From assembly GCA_028753945.1 (NCBI GenBank), contig JAPNXP010000010.1, forward strand, positions 189,042 to 253,041: 64,000 nt of DNA, written 5' to 3'. Below are positions 22,200 through 33,700 of this stretch, in pieces (position 1 is the stretch's first letter; every line of letters begins with the position of its first letter). The translations under genes and the position numbers were made by a program. Origin of the DNA: Hexactinellida sp. DTS-2022 (lineage: Eukaryota > Porifera > Hexactinellida). Under the pieces are notes generated by a model. It was not told the DNA's origin. It was given only the letters and a program-made list of their open reading frames with translations, and did no database searches.

Positions 22200-24317
22200 T
22201 CACATAAACAGTTTACTTATAAGAGTGCTTAATTCTTCGGTAGACTGTAATAATTTTGGAAAGGGTTTTTGTAAGAAAATTAACAAAGTATCTATATCAT
22301 TTTTAGTAAAGTAACTTTTCTCAACTAACTCAGATAAGACCAACAGATGTGTACCTAATTTCTCCAGAGGCTTGAACTTCTTATCTTCGGGCTTGACCAT
22401 TCCAAAATGCACTAAAATGTAGTTAACAAACTGTGAAGAGAAGTATGGATTATCTTTCGCGCACTCTGATAAAATAGCGTCTAGTATCTTGATTAGAAGA
22501 GTTCTCAACTGAGAGCTCTCACAAGCGGAGTATATAGCAGCTAGTCGAACTACAGTAGCCGTGACTTCTTCAGGATCTCTCCTCACGGAAATGTAGTCTA
22601 AAACAAGTGGAATGCAGTTGGTACCTATAACAGAAAGCTTTTCGGAAGATGGAGAGGAGATAAAATCCTCTACTTGCCCATTGGTAGGCAAATCTGTAGA
22701 TATTATAATTTCAAATTCTTCTGAGATTACATTTTCCTGAGTGGTCTCATGCGATTCATCTCTCCCCGAGTCATTTCCTATATTACGACATAATTATAAA
22801 TAGTACATAATATAATACAAACAGAGAATAATTAATTATAATAATAAAATCTATAGCAATTTGTATGAATATGCTTTAGTAGACATTAGTGGCTAAGTAA
22901 TATCACATGCTTACAGAAAGTGTATTATTCTTTTTGACGTGAATATTCATTTTCCCCTCAAACATATGTTTACAATTTATTTAATAATTAAAATCCAAAG
23001 AATTGGCTAACTTCTAAATTTCTATTGTTAATCAGACCAGAGTGCATGTACTATAACCCATTATACAAGTGTACTTCCAATATTATTCAGGATATATAAT
23101 AATTATTATGCCCTCAAATTAAATATTAAGCCATTTATATTTCCCTAACCTTGGCATTGAGATTCATTTTTCTCTGGGTCGTAGCTATCATCTTCATTAT
23201 CACCTGCTAGCTCGTCATCGTTGAAGGAATCCAATGCATCATACTTGCTAGCAGCAGCCATTCTAACTTTAATTTCGTTAATCGCCTCGTCTCCAAGCTC
23301 ATTTCCATTCAAATTGAATAGTTTTATCGCGGGTAGACTTGCAATAGCATCGGTCAATGCAATGCCTCCTTCAAACTGAATCTCGTTGTATCCTGTGGGT
23401 ACAGTCAAGTAAATATTGTTAGTTATTATAGCTACCTACGTACCTAAATTGACGGTTTCTAACTCAAGATGATCTAAAGTGAAGCCTTGTGCCAGTATTT
23501 GAGCCCCTTCATCACGGATCAAACAGTCTTGGAACATTACTCTTCGCAATTTAACTAAAGTCGGTAGCACCTGTGATATAGATTTGGCTCCTTTGGCGGT
23601 TAATGTATTGTCACTAAGGTCTAACTCTCTGAGATTGGGATTCATCTCAAAGCTCTCAGCCAGGGCTGTAATTCCTTCGAAATAAATTCCATTTTGTTGC
23701 ATACGGATGACTTCCAATGTTTTCAGGACTTTGAAAGCCTCCGCTAAAATTACGGCTCTACTATTTTCAATTCGGTTCTTCCCACAAACAAATATTTTAA
23801 GCACAAACTTGGTCCCAGCCTCATTCGCCTTCTTATGACACTCGATCATAGCGTTGGCTAGGATCTCGCCACCTTGTCCCAATCCATTGTTATTGAAATA
23901 CAGTTCCTCAATTGAGAAGGCCGCAGGGCTAGTAAGGAGCAGCCGAACAGAGTTTATCCCGTCAGGACCAAACGCATTATCAGACAGGTCTAGCACAACT
24001 AAATGCATATTCGCCTTCATTATAGCATTAGAGAGACTGGTCAGTATCAACGGAATTTCGTCGCGAAGCCGGCCGGTAAACATATCCGACCAAAGACAAT
24101 TCTTTAGAGACTTTTTCTCCTCCAATACCTGGGCTATTGCTGTTGTTGCTTCCACTCCAAACGTGTTACCAGCAAACTCAAGTGTCTCTATTTCCACACA
24201 AGCCTCAATCCTGTCAATAATGACTTGGGCATCTTCGATAGTATCAACTTTAAGCGCATGACCGCGGAAACTAACAGTATGTTCGTCCACCTCTCCGGTG
24301 TCTAACTTACTCGCCAT
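22200..24317 (-). CDS. RANGAP1: Ran GTPase-activating protein 1
   Basis: Exons 24317..23444, 23392..23150 and 22777..22200 (both junctions phase 1) give 564 residues. Leucine-rich repeats carry VLDLSDNAFGPDG, LRELDLSDNTLTAKGA and LFNLNGNELGDEA. The catalytic neighbourhood WSDMFTGRLRDEIP is intact, with the family arginine. An acidic stretch (DSFNDDELAGDNEDD) follows the LRRs, shorter than in vertebrates. The last exon encodes the C-terminal helical domain. GMVKPED sits where human LKSE is sumoylated and keeps the VKxE consensus, so SUMO-dependent nuclear-pore association is plausible. Function: stimulates GTP hydrolysis by Ran at the cytoplasmic face. Confidence 0.95.
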
Positions 24318-24572
24318 TCAATAACCAATGCGTTCTAACAGCAGCAAACACAAACCTTAAACTTACGCTAGAATATACATCCCATATGCCAAATAACAAG
24401 CAATAAAAATTAATTTACACAATATATACGTCCTAACATAAATTCAACATTTAACTGGTCTCAACAGGGGAATTATATAGCCTATAGTCTCTAGCAAATC
24501 AAAATTATCTGTACTCAAAGGGACGAGAAATAATACATAAATTATATATATTCTTTGCCACTAAAACGTTAT

Positions 24573-27434
24573 TTAGCTCGTGTTAGGACAGCTGTTATTA
24601 CTAAGCCATTCCTCAAACCACTTTTCCAAGCTGTCGAGATTTTCGCCCAACCACTGGATGTTAGATTTGATTTGCTCCAGCCCAGATTTGAGCGCCACTA
24701 GACCAGACCCTGCGTCTCTGTCTGCGAAAAACGACTTCACTTCGTCCAGTTCATTCTGTGTCGTAAAATGACCGATCGAAGCAGTGATTGCTCTCCCAAA
24801 GCTGAGCGACTGACCGTACCTCTTAAACAACTCGTCATAGTTATTCTTAAAGAAACTCCAGAGGTAAGGCCATGCGTACTCATTGTTAGCCAGCCTCCGC
24901 AGCACAGTCAGGCCGTCCTGACTGCGTACCTCTTTCAGACTTCTGCTCAGGTACAGCTGGATCAGCCACGGCTGCTTCGCGTATGCGAGTGCCGACAGAA
25001 TGGTAGCCTGTTCAGTGGGGTTCTGAGAGGTAACGTAAATGTTCCATAGGAATTCCCACTCCTGAGAGCCCCCCTCCCGGATCCCAGCTGTGAGTATTAC
25101 ATCCTTAAGGTCTGGAGTCGGCTCCTTGCCAGCATTCATATAGGACTGGAATTCTGTGTAAGCTGAAGCAGCAAACGTGCTGTTACCGTAAAGAAGCGCG
25201 TATTTCAATAGCAAGCTCCTCTTCAGGTTGTCTAGGTGACCGTCAATGGCCCCAGGGAAACTCGCGGCAGCTGACTGAATTTGAGAATCGAGCAGACATA
25301 GAATGTACTCTGAGAACTTCCCCTCCACTCGGGAGGTGCTTATCTTCGCGTGGATCTGTGCGAGAGAGAGCAGGCCTACCCTAAGCGCAACATAGTCGGT
25401 CTCTCTCTTCAGATAGGACACGAGGTCTAGCGCCTGCACTGGGGTTATAAACCCGGCTATGGACAGGGAGACTGCGTCGTCTACAAGGTTGGCGCGATCA
25501 GCTGTTTGTAACGTCTCATGACTTGTGAGGAGTAGATTAGTGAGCGCATCCCATTGCTGCTGATGGTAGTTAACACGGTAGAAGCCTAAATCACCGAAAT
25601 TAGCTTTTAACCAGGAACAAGTCTGATGTCCAGTCTCAATCTCATCAGACTCCGTATCAATCCAAGCTGTGTTAGAAGGATCCGCACTGTTGTTGGTAAT
25701 GAAATTAAACGGGACACTCCAAATGTAGTCGAATTCAGAAAACGCGAAATCCTCTGGGTTGGTAGGGACTATAACAAACCGCTGCTGCTGAATGCTTAGC
25801 TTAGAACACCCGTCCACTAGTGTCACGTTAAGAACAGGGTACCCGCCCTGTACCGTCCAGGTGTCCATCACAGAAGTGAGGTTATACCCCGGGTCACTAA
25901 CTACTGCCTGTAAAGCAGCCCATAGGTCAGAGCTCTCAGCGTTGCCATAACTATGTGCAATCAAATACTTGTGGAGTCCCTCCTTGAACTTGTCCATCCC
26001 CATAAACCCTACGATCATACGGATAAGCGAGGCGCCTTTCGAATAAGAAATGGTATCAAACAGAGCGTTTATCTGGCTCAAGGTCTCCGCCGGCTGAATA
26101 ATCGGATGTGTCTCGTTATACCCATCTACCTCCAGAGCTAAAGAAAGGTCCCCGATTATGAAGAAGTCTAGATAGTTCCATTCAGGGTGACTCGTGTTAG
26201 TGCCTAGATACTCAATGTAGGTAGCAAAACCTTCGTTAAGCCACAGGTCTTGCCACCATTGCATCGTCACGAGGTTACCGAACCACTGGTGAGCCAGCTC
26301 GTGAGCGATTACTAATGTCACCCGCTGTTTGTTCGATGCGGAGCTCATACCTGGTGTCACCAAAAGCGCAGTTTCGCGATAAGTAATCAGCCCCCAGTTC
26401 TCCATGGCACCTGCTGCAAAATCAGGGATTGCAACCAAATCCAGTTTCTTAAGAGGGTATTCTATACCGAAGAAAGTCTCGTAGTACTGCAATACGATTA
26501 CGGTTATGTTAAGAGCGTATTCAGTGGCGTTAACAAGGCTGGGACGGGACCACACACTCACATTAACTCTGTCGTCAACTATTACGGACATAGATTTAAA
26601 CTCACAGACAATGAATGCCACTAGATACGTGCTCATGCGGACAGAGGTCGCGAAATGTGTCGCGATATTCCCATTCACATTCTCCTGGCTCATAACTTGC
26701 ATATTGGAGAGTGCAGTGGTGTCCGGAGGGTGCACAATGGTTATGGTGAAGTTAGCCTTCATTTCAGGCTCGTCGAAGCAAGGAAACGCCTTTCTAGCAG
26801 CGGTAGGCTCAAACTGAGTCGTGGCAAGAATCACAGCCTTTCCATCTTCAGTGTACGTGCTGTTGTAGAACCCAGAGAGACCGCCAGAGTATAAATAGTA
26901 GGAGAACTTGACAAATACCGTGTACACTCTATCGGTAACGAAGTCCCCGTCTTCATTTGTAATTATTAAGTAATCGTTCTCAGTGTAGTTACTCCAGGAG
27001 CTCTTAACAGGATCGTTAGAATCAAACACTTTTACATCAGATATGTTCATAGTCTCACTGTACTGCAGTAGAATCCAAGAGCTCTTTTCTTGTAGGCAAA
27101 CTGTGATGTTCTCTTCTCCATTTACAGTCAGGGCGTCGAGATCTACAGCCAGCATAATGTCATAAGTCTCCGGCTTGATTGAGGAAGGCATTCGCCTGGA
27201 TTTCCATGGCTCTGTGTTTGAGTTCTCATTGACAACTCGGTGAAGAACGAGTGCTAATACGACGGCACACAATACTACTATTATCGTGACAAGTAATAGC
27301 AAGAGAATTAGACAGCGAGATAGCTTGTGCGAACGCTTGCTGGTTAGTTTCCCTAAAATAACGTCCTCTGAATATAGCTTCTTCTTGTCAGTGTGAGGCG
27401 TGAGGGGGGCAGATGCCTCGTCACTACTACTCAT
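24573..27434 (-). CDS. ANPEP: Membrane alanyl aminopeptidase-type M1 metalloprotease
   Basis: Intronless, 953 residues, a single-pass type II ectoenzyme. The cytoplasmic tail is residues 1-40 and the membrane segment about 41-65 (LILLLLLVTIIVVLCAVVLAL). The ectodomain has GAMENWG near residue 340 (exopeptidase motif). The zinc site HELAHQW near 376 is followed by LNEGFATY, which supplies the third ligand. YSKGASLIRM carries the catalytic Tyr. Many N-x-S/T sequons are present, including NNS near the C-terminus. The C-terminal ERAP1-like helical domain is complete. It trims N-terminal residues from peptides outside the cell. Animal M1 paralogues (ANPEP, ENPEP, TRHDE, LNPEP) are not separable by eye, so the symbol is provisional. 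Confidence 0.9.
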   Translation of the reverse strand: MSSSDEASAPLTPHTDKKKLYSEDVILGKLTSKRSHKLSRCLILLLLLVTIIVVLCAVVLALVLHRVVNENSNTEPWKSRRMPSSIKPETYDIMLAVDLDALTVNGEENITVCLQEKSSWILLQYSETMNISDVKVFDSNDPVKSSWSNYTENDYLIITNEDGDFVTDRVYTVFVKFSYYLYSGGLSGFYNSTYTEDGKAVILATTQFEPTAARKAFPCFDEPEMKANFTITIVHPPDTTALSNMQVMSQENVNGNIATHFATSVRMSTYLVAFIVCEFKSMSVIVDDRVNVSVWSRPSLVNATEYALNITVIVLQYYETFFGIEYPLKKLDLVAIPDFAAGAMENWGLITYRETALLVTPGMSSASNKQRVTLVIAHELAHQWFGNLVTMQWWQDLWLNEGFATYIEYLGTNTSHPEWNYLDFFIIGDLSLALEVDGYNETHPIIQPAETLSQINALFDTISYSKGASLIRMIVGFMGMDKFKEGLHKYLIAHSYGNAESSDLWAALQAVVSDPGYNLTSVMDTWTVQGGYPVLNVTLVDGCSKLSIQQQRFVIVPTNPEDFAFSEFDYIWSVPFNFITNNSADPSNTAWIDTESDEIETGHQTCSWLKANFGDLGFYRVNYHQQQWDALTNLLLTSHETLQTADRANLVDDAVSLSIAGFITPVQALDLVSYLKRETDYVALRVGLLSLAQIHAKISTSRVEGKFSEYILCLLDSQIQSAAASFPGAIDGHLDNLKRSLLLKYALLYGNSTFAASAYTEFQSYMNAGKEPTPDLKDVILTAGIREGGSQEWEFLWNIYVTSQNPTEQATILSALAYAKQPWLIQLYLSRSLKEVRSQDGLTVLRRLANNEYAWPYLWSFFKNNYDELFKRYGQSLSFGRAITASIGHFTTQNELDEVKSFFADRDAGSGLVALKSGLEQIKSNIQWLGENLDSLEKWFEEWLSNNSCPNTS

Positions 27435-27481
27435 CGCAGCTAATTTATATCCTAGCGTTATAAGTTAGTTAATATCAAGTA

Positions 27482-27654
27482 CTGTGAACACCCGTTATAA
27501 CGAAGTACTTGGGACCTGTAAAACCTTCGTTATATCCGGATATTCGTTCTAAGCGGATAATAATTAATGCATTTAGTGCTCTGGGGGAAAATCTCCTTTT
27601 TCGTTATAAGCAGTTATTTGTTATATCTGATTTGTGTATAACGGGAGTCGACTG
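27482..27654. mobile_element. Family B MITE upstream of aminopeptidase
   Basis: The left end CTGTGAACACCCGTTATAAC and right end GTGTATAACGGGAGTCGACTG are flanked by TA on both sides. It fills about half of the 27435-27785 gap between ANPEP and FNBP4. Confidence 0.8.
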
Positions 27655-27785
27655 TATTTCTTATTATAATTGAAATTATTTGTGTGTACAAATTAATTGC
27701 AGTTATAGAACAGAAGCAGCAGCATTTGATGACGTAACATCCTCCTTACCTTACAACCGAGCTAGCTAACTTACCAGCTGTCTGT

Positions 27786-29783
27786 TCAGAGATTGAGAAG
27801 GGAAGAGGCAACAGCCGGGGTTTTCTTGGCTCGCTTTACCTTGTCCCTCCAGTTACCATGGATGTTCTGGAAGTTCGCATTCTCCACTGCTTTCCCAGTA
27901 GTTATCTGTTCCTTCTTCCAAAGGGCGATCTTATCCTTGAGACTGGTTTCCTGCTCCCCCTCGGAACTGGACTCGGAGGAGGAGACATCAGCTGATCGCA
28001 TCTGCTGCCACTTGTCCAGCATGCTGGCCACGCCCCGCTTCTTAAGGGAGACCGCGTGCGTGGAGAGGGAGGAGGGGGCGTTCTTACTGCCCCCCGTATT
28101 GGGCCTCTTGCTTCTGAGGCGCCCAGAGGACTGGGGGCTCTTGGGGGGGTCTGCCACCGGCGGGTACTGCTGCTGCAGGTAGGCAGCTTGGTTGTGCGAC
28201 TCGGAGTTAGCAGCAGTGGGCGCGTAGTAGGCGTACACATACTGTTGTTGTTCAGGCTGGGTATAGTACTGAGATTCAGAAGGCTGCTGCATGGATGCGG
28301 TTAGGGGAGGTTGGAATGTCTCCTCTGAGGGGTAGGGGGAACTGGGCTTTGTGGAGGGGGAGCGGGAGCTGGCCGGGGAGTGGGACATGTTGGAGGAGAG
28401 CTCGGAGGGGGGCAGAGGGGGCGTGGGGACATCCGGACAGGGGGGAGGGGCAGGGGAGCCGCTGGGGGGCAGGGGAGGGAGAATGGAGGCGTCAGAGGGG
28501 GGTTGGTCTGGGAGGGGCGGGTTGCTAGGCTCAATAGGAATGGAATGTGGAGGGGGGCCGGGGAGAGGAGGCGCAGGAACAGCTGGTTTGCTTGTGACGT
28601 CAGAGGGGGGCGGAGGGGGGCCTGAGGTGGGGGAGGGGGGCAGAGGAGGGAGGGGCGGGTACCCGTCAGACTCTCCCTCTGACAACACCATGTCATCGTC
28701 CTCCAACACCTCTGAACACGCCGCAGTAGTGGTCGGGTACTCCCAGGTGGTTCTGCCACTTGACACCTGCACGTACTGGTACTTCTGCTGGGCGGGGTCC
28801 CAGCTGCAGCCCCAGCCCGCAGGCGCAGCTGACTGCTCGTACTCCCTCAGCACCCGTGTGCACTCCTGTACACGGGTGAGGGCGTACTCGGAGGGGAGGT
28901 ACCCAGCTGTCCAGTCGTGCAGACGTGTCTCCAGCTCGATAAGCATGGCCTGCAGTCTATTGAGTTGCTGCTGGTCTACGCCTAGGAACTCCAGCTTGTG
29001 TCTGACCTCACTGGACAGCTGATTGATGAGAGGCCGCAGAGCGTCCTCTGTGGGCATAGCGGGTGTCTCCTCTGTCTGTGTGGAGGCGTGGATGGGGGGC
29101 TGTTCGTATCGGTACGTAGTAGTGTTGTGAGTTTCCGAATAACTAGATTCGAACTCGGGTCTATTATCCAGCTGATACACCTGTGGATCTGTTTGTTGTA
29201 CGATTGTGTTACTTGTTACGTAATCCATGGTATTTATTGGATTTTCTATTTCATCATTTTGTAAAGATGTAGCTGGCATTACTGTTCGTGGTAATATCTG
29301 CAAACTTTCTGTAAATTCGCGGTTCTCAACACCTTCCTTGTGCCCGGCGGGTTGTGCATTAGAGCCGACAGGAGAGTTATCCGAATCGGACTCCGAGTAG
29401 GCGCTAATGAGAGAGAGCCCAGCTGCTGGGGTTGGCAGGGCGGGGGCCTCCCAGCTGGTATCGTTTGTAGCCACATTCCAGAAGTAGGTGTACCCGCTCT
29501 CAGGGTCCAACACCTGCTTCCAGCCCTCCGGCAGTACAGAGGTGTCGCTGCCACTTGGTGCCTGTGTGTCGCCTGTATTGATACTCTCCTGCTCGAGAGC
29601 TGAAATCTCCTTCAGGAACTCGGCCACTTCGTCAGCCAGCGGGTCAGGGGCAGGCGGCTGCTCCCGTTTGGGGGCGGGGGCGGGGGGACTAACATTGCTG
29701 GATCTAGATACCTTATTAGAGTCAATTTGTAAGATGGTCCGTCGCTTAGTGCCTGCCTCCCTGGAGCGCTTCCCTTTGCCCAT
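27786..29783 (-). CDS. FNBP4: Formin-binding protein 4-like, two WW domains
   Basis: ATG at 29783 gives 665 residues. The start MGKGKR...RRTILQI matches FNBP4. WW1 (LPEGWKQV...NDTSWEAP) is at about 85-114 and WW2 (AGWGCSWD...RTTWEYP) at about 318-348. A proline-rich block at about 375-480 follows, then a conserved C-terminal module: ASMLDKWQQM, DKIALWKKEQ and NANFQNIHGNWRDKVKR. Human FNBP4 is about 1,017 residues, so linkers are shortened but all landmarks remain. WW domains bind the proline-rich FH1 region of formins and splicing-related partners. The frame continues upstream of the ATG, but CTTTCTCTACAG immediately before it looks like a 3' splice site of a 5' UTR intron, so I reject an N-terminal extension. 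Confidence 0.9.
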   Translation of the reverse strand: MGKGKRSREAGTKRRTILQIDSNKVSRSSNVSPPAPAPKREQPPAPDPLADEVAEFLKEISALEQESINTGDTQAPSGSDTSVLPEGWKQVLDPESGYTYFWNVATNDTSWEAPALPTPAAGLSLISAYSESDSDNSPVGSNAQPAGHKEGVENREFTESLQILPRTVMPATSLQNDEIENPINTMDYVTSNTIVQQTDPQVYQLDNRPEFESSYSETHNTTTYRYEQPPIHASTQTEETPAMPTEDALRPLINQLSSEVRHKLEFLGVDQQQLNRLQAMLIELETRLHDWTAGYLPSEYALTRVQECTRVLREYEQSAAPAGWGCSWDPAQQKYQYVQVSSGRTTWEYPTTTAACSEVLEDDDMVLSEGESDGYPPLPPLPPSPTSGPPPPPSDVTSKPAVPAPPLPGPPPHSIPIEPSNPPLPDQPPSDASILPPLPPSGSPAPPPCPDVPTPPLPPSELSSNMSHSPASSRSPSTKPSSPYPSEETFQPPLTASMQQPSESQYYTQPEQQQYVYAYYAPTAANSESHNQAAYLQQQYPPVADPPKSPQSSGRLRSKRPNTGGSKNAPSSLSTHAVSLKKRGVASMLDKWQQMRSADVSSSESSSEGEQETSLKDKIALWKKEQITTGKAVENANFQNIHGNWRDKVKRAKKTPAVASSLLNL

Positions 29784-30227
29784 TGCGTTCTGTAGAGAAA
29801 GAACGTAACACGAGCGTAAACAAGTATAAATATGGGGAACTGGAGATGCAATGCATCTCAACATCAAAACAAAATCAAACTTATTTGTAGTAATTAGAAC
29901 ACTTGAGATGTGCATAGTGACCTCACTGCCTATAAGGAATGTACGTATAGTATGGCTGGAGCAGATGGCACAGAACATACAAAGGTAAATTCTTAAGAAT
30001 TCAGTTTAAACGTGATCTCCATTAGTCGTCAAGGGAAGTATAGAATTATTAATAGTGATTACTTGCAAATATTGGAAAACAACTACACGCGTTGTAAACA
30101 TAATAAAATTTCGAATTGTAAATAACAAGTAAATCCTAACTATCTTTCGTAAGCTTTCACTGAAAGTACGTATGTATGTGTTTAATGGAATATTGCTAGA
30201 TACAAGTTACAAGTATCAATTGGGTTC
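29784..30227. other. Gap between FNBP4 and cytochrome c, with probable 5' UTR intron acceptor
   Basis: A 444-bp gap. A pyrimidine-rich CTTTCTCTACAG on the minus strand ends at 29790, six bases before the FNBP4 ATG. The rest has no ORF. Confidence 0.5.
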
Positions 30228-30545
30228 CTATTTACTGGTGGCGCTCTTCAGATGAGCGATCAGGTCCTGTCTTTCCCCTGTCTTCTTCAGCCCAGCAAAT
30301 ACCATCTTAGTTCCCGGAATATACTTCTTGGGGTTCTCTAGATAGATGAATAGTGTGTCTTCTCCCCATGTTATGCCTTTATTCTTGTTAGCGTCCGTGT
30401 AAGTGAAGCCCGTAGCTTGGCCGGTTTTGCGACCGAAAAGCCCGTTCAGATTAGGACCGGTTTTGTGTTTTCCTCCTTTGTCAGTCGTGTGACACTGCGC
30501 GCAGCGTGTTTTGAATACCTTCGCACCTTTATCAGCGTCTCCCAT
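30228..30545 (-). CDS. CYCS: Cytochrome c
   Basis: Intronless, 105 residues, the normal animal length. Heme attachment is CAQCH near residues 15-19, and the axial Met lies in [26 protein letters not shown] and the C-terminal [13 protein letters not shown] are canonical. It carries electrons from complex III to IV in the mitochondrial intermembrane space and triggers apoptosome assembly when released. The lone exon could in principle mark a retrocopy, but there is no A-tract or decay and the protein is intact. Confidence 0.97.
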   Translation of the reverse strand: MGDADKGAKVFKTRCAQCHTTDKGGKHKTGPNLNGLFGRKTGQATGFTYTDANKNKGITWGEDTLFIYLENPKKYIPGTKMVFAGLKKTGERQDLIAHLKSATSK

Positions 30546-30733
30546 TACTACAAGCTTATAGCTAATTAAGTTTACTAACTCTGTTAATTCTATCTACTTA
30601 TGTGCTCACAAACAGGCCTAATAGACTGTCTATGAAAGCTGAATAGTGGTTGGCTGTCTACAAAGCAGAGACAACTAGAAAGTAATTTAATAAAAGAATC
30701 ATTCAAACTAAGTTGAATCAGATTATACAGAAA

Positions 30734-33700
30734 CTACAGTGATTGGGATGCCAGATTGAAGAATTCAGAATTATGATCGTCCAACAGGAGCTGTGGAGTT
30801 GAGTGCTCCAAAACTCGCCCAAAGTCCATCACCAGAATCCTATCGCAGTGCAGAAGCGTATTGATACGATGCGCTATAGTGATAACAGTGCTGTCATGGA
30901 ATTTATTCTTTATGACATCTTGTATCTGTCTGTCCGTGGCAGCATCGATGTTGGCAGTCGCCTCGTCGATACAGAGCACCCGTGGCTTCGTTAGGATGGC
31001 TCGGGCTAAGCACAGCAGCTGTCTCTGCCCTGAGTAAATAATTCGTGTACAACTCGCGTATAACGTCCCCCTTGGGAATGGATAATAAGTATGTACTGTT
31101 GTGTACGAAGTACGTACGAAATTAGGGTAAGTTATAACCAAGATGTATTATATTAAAATGTTTGAATGAACAATGACACGCTTACCAACAGAGAACTTCT
31201 TTCCACCAATCCCAACTCCGGCGTCTAGACCTCCCATCTGCCGCACTGCTTCTTTCAGATAAGTATCCTCCAGAGAGTCCCAATACTCCCCCTCAGTGAA
31301 TCTACACAGTACATACATATAGCTGCTAACAACCTTCTCACTAGGGACGTGCAAACATTACGTAACGCAAATTCCCGAAAATATACACATCTCCATAGCA
31401 CGTTTTTTTAGCCCTTTTGTAATACAAAAGGTGATCTGTCACACATTGGTTAACCACCTCCCCGGAAGCGTTACGTGACGTTCGAACCCTTAGGTACCTA
31501 CCGCTCCGTGTCTGGAGACAGGTTCTCCCTGACGGTGCCGCTGAATAGGAACGGGTCCTGCGGGATAGCAGCCAGGCTGCTCCTCAGCTGATGCAGGGAG
31601 TACTCTAAGATATCGACGTCATCGAGGAGGATCCTCCCATTCGATACATCTGCCAATCTGAAGAGCACGCGCACCAAACTCGACTTTCCAGCTCCCGTTC
31701 TACCGACCACGCCCAGCTTCTCTCCCCCCTCCACGCGAAACGAGACCTCCCTCAGGGCCCGAGGCTGTCCCTCTCTGTAGCACAGCGTGACTCGCTCGAA
31801 GGCGATAGAAGGAGCACGGGCATCCCAACGGATAACTCGATTTCTACAAACACACATCACACACGAACTCAGTTAAATAATATCACTTGTAGAATAAGTT
31901 ACTAACGGTATATTCTTATTGTCACTGTTCGGCAGAATATCCTCCACAGGAGTGCTATTAGTGTACTCGTCAATGCGCTCTACAGCTACCATTAGCATTT
32001 CCAACTGAGTGAATGTCTCGACCGTGCTGCCTAGGATTCCGGTAAGAGTTATGGCGTAGGAGAGAGCGAGACCCAACAGGCCGGGATTAACCTACACAGG
32101 GTATAATAAGTGCTACGTCATCAATGCACAGTGTTTCCTCGAAAAGTAGCACCCTCGAATATTTTGAGATCAAACCAAAGTGTCTTAAATAAAGAAACCA
32201 CTCTCTCGAAAATCCCCGGCTACTTTTCGAAGAATTACGGCATTTCAGTGAGCTGACAAACCGGTAAATAGAACTGGTGCTGTAGCACAGCGAATAGCCC
32301 CACCCCTGTCACCACCAGAACAGATATCATCTGAATGCGAATACGGAACCAGCCAGAAGCTATGTTAGACGTGAAGTTAGCCTGTTGGTTTCTGTCGACA
32401 TTTTCAATGTAACTGTGGACAAAGCGATCAGCAGCCCTGTAAAATGCAGTTTATTAAAAGTATGTATTCAGTGAGAAATCCTAAGAACAATATTGTTACT
32501 TCATTCCTTTGATGGTGGCAATGCCAGTGAAGGTCTCAGTGAAATGTGAGTATACGGGAGAGAGGGAAATGCTAGCAATCCGCTTCAGCTCCCTGGAGGT
32601 CCGTCTGTAGAAATGTTGCAAAAAGAAATACACTACAGCCAGTAGAGCCAGGAGAACCAGGATTAACGGCAAGCCATATATGGTAATAATAAGAGCTCCA
32701 GTGAGTGAGAATATCTGAGCTAGGAATATGTTCAGATTGAAGGGCAGGTCAAAGTCAATGGTGTAGAGATCAGAAGAAAATCTGTTAAGAATTCTCCCTA
32801 TCGGTGTTGAGTCGAAAAATAAAATCTAAAATAAGTTCCAAAGAATAAACAAAGTACAGTATAACCTGTTCGCCTTATCCGGAATTCGTATTAACTGGTG
32901 TCATTTCTATTGAAAAGGCTTTGAAGGGGACTGAATAGAGTTCGCATTACCCGGAATTTCGGATTAACCGTGATCGCACTAACGATGTTCTACCATACTT
33001 ACTGTTGCTCTTGTGATCCTATTGTAGAGCTGATAGTGTATTAGCTTGGAAGCCTTGAAGGTCCCAACAGCGAAAGAAGCAGCTCTTATAACAGTGACAA
33101 GACCAGTAGCGAGACTCAACCCAGCATAAATACTGAGGTAGTACAGGGTCTCTGAACTTGAAATTGAATTCTATAAGACGAATGTCTAGTCAATTATTGG
33201 TTTAACAATGGGACATGTTGTTAATGAATAAAACACCATTTAAACTGAACGCTTACAAATAACGTGTTTCCCCTGAGCCCTGAAAAGTGAATAATAGAAA
33301 CTCATCCATAAATTCAATTAGACGCGAGACACTATAAAGTTGGGTTAAAGTAATTATCTAATTAGTAAATAAAGTCAATTCATTTTATGAGCGCCCTCAA
33401 TTAAGAAGTCTGGAGGAAGCAAAGGCTCGTTATCAGGCAGGCTAGGCATTATCTGATCTAAACCTGATTCCACGAATAGCTCGCTATTAGCTTCCGTAGT
33501 CTCTCCCTGCTTAACAAGGTCGTGAGATAGAGACATCACGGACATGTCATTAAGAGGATCTTCCTCAGATTCGTCATCAGAGGCATACAGCTCATCAACC
33601 ATGACGTCATCTATAAGCGGGATACAGGCCTCGCTATATTGACCGGTTTTCTTCATTTTAACCGCGGTTTCGTACGGAGGGTGGATAGGAGCCTGAGTCG

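Noticed and set aside
28351-29022. A 223-codon glycine-rich plus-strand frame
   Set aside because: It lies antisense to the FNBP4 proline-rich region; GGx runs are the mirror of CCN proline codons, and there is no independent support.
29784-29978. N-terminal extension of FNBP4 upstream of MGKGKR
   Set aside because: A strong CTTTCTCTACAG acceptor sits directly before the ATG, and the extension is unlike any FNBP4 N-terminus.
30228-30545. Cytochrome c as a processed pseudogene
   Set aside because: All functional residues are intact, and intronless genes are common in this window, so lack of introns alone is not evidence.
33261-33285. A possible microexon (TTTTCAG ... GTAAGC) between ABCC10 exons 10 and 11
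   Set aside because: Including it (23 or 16 nt) breaks the reading frame of exon 11; the direct join is in frame.
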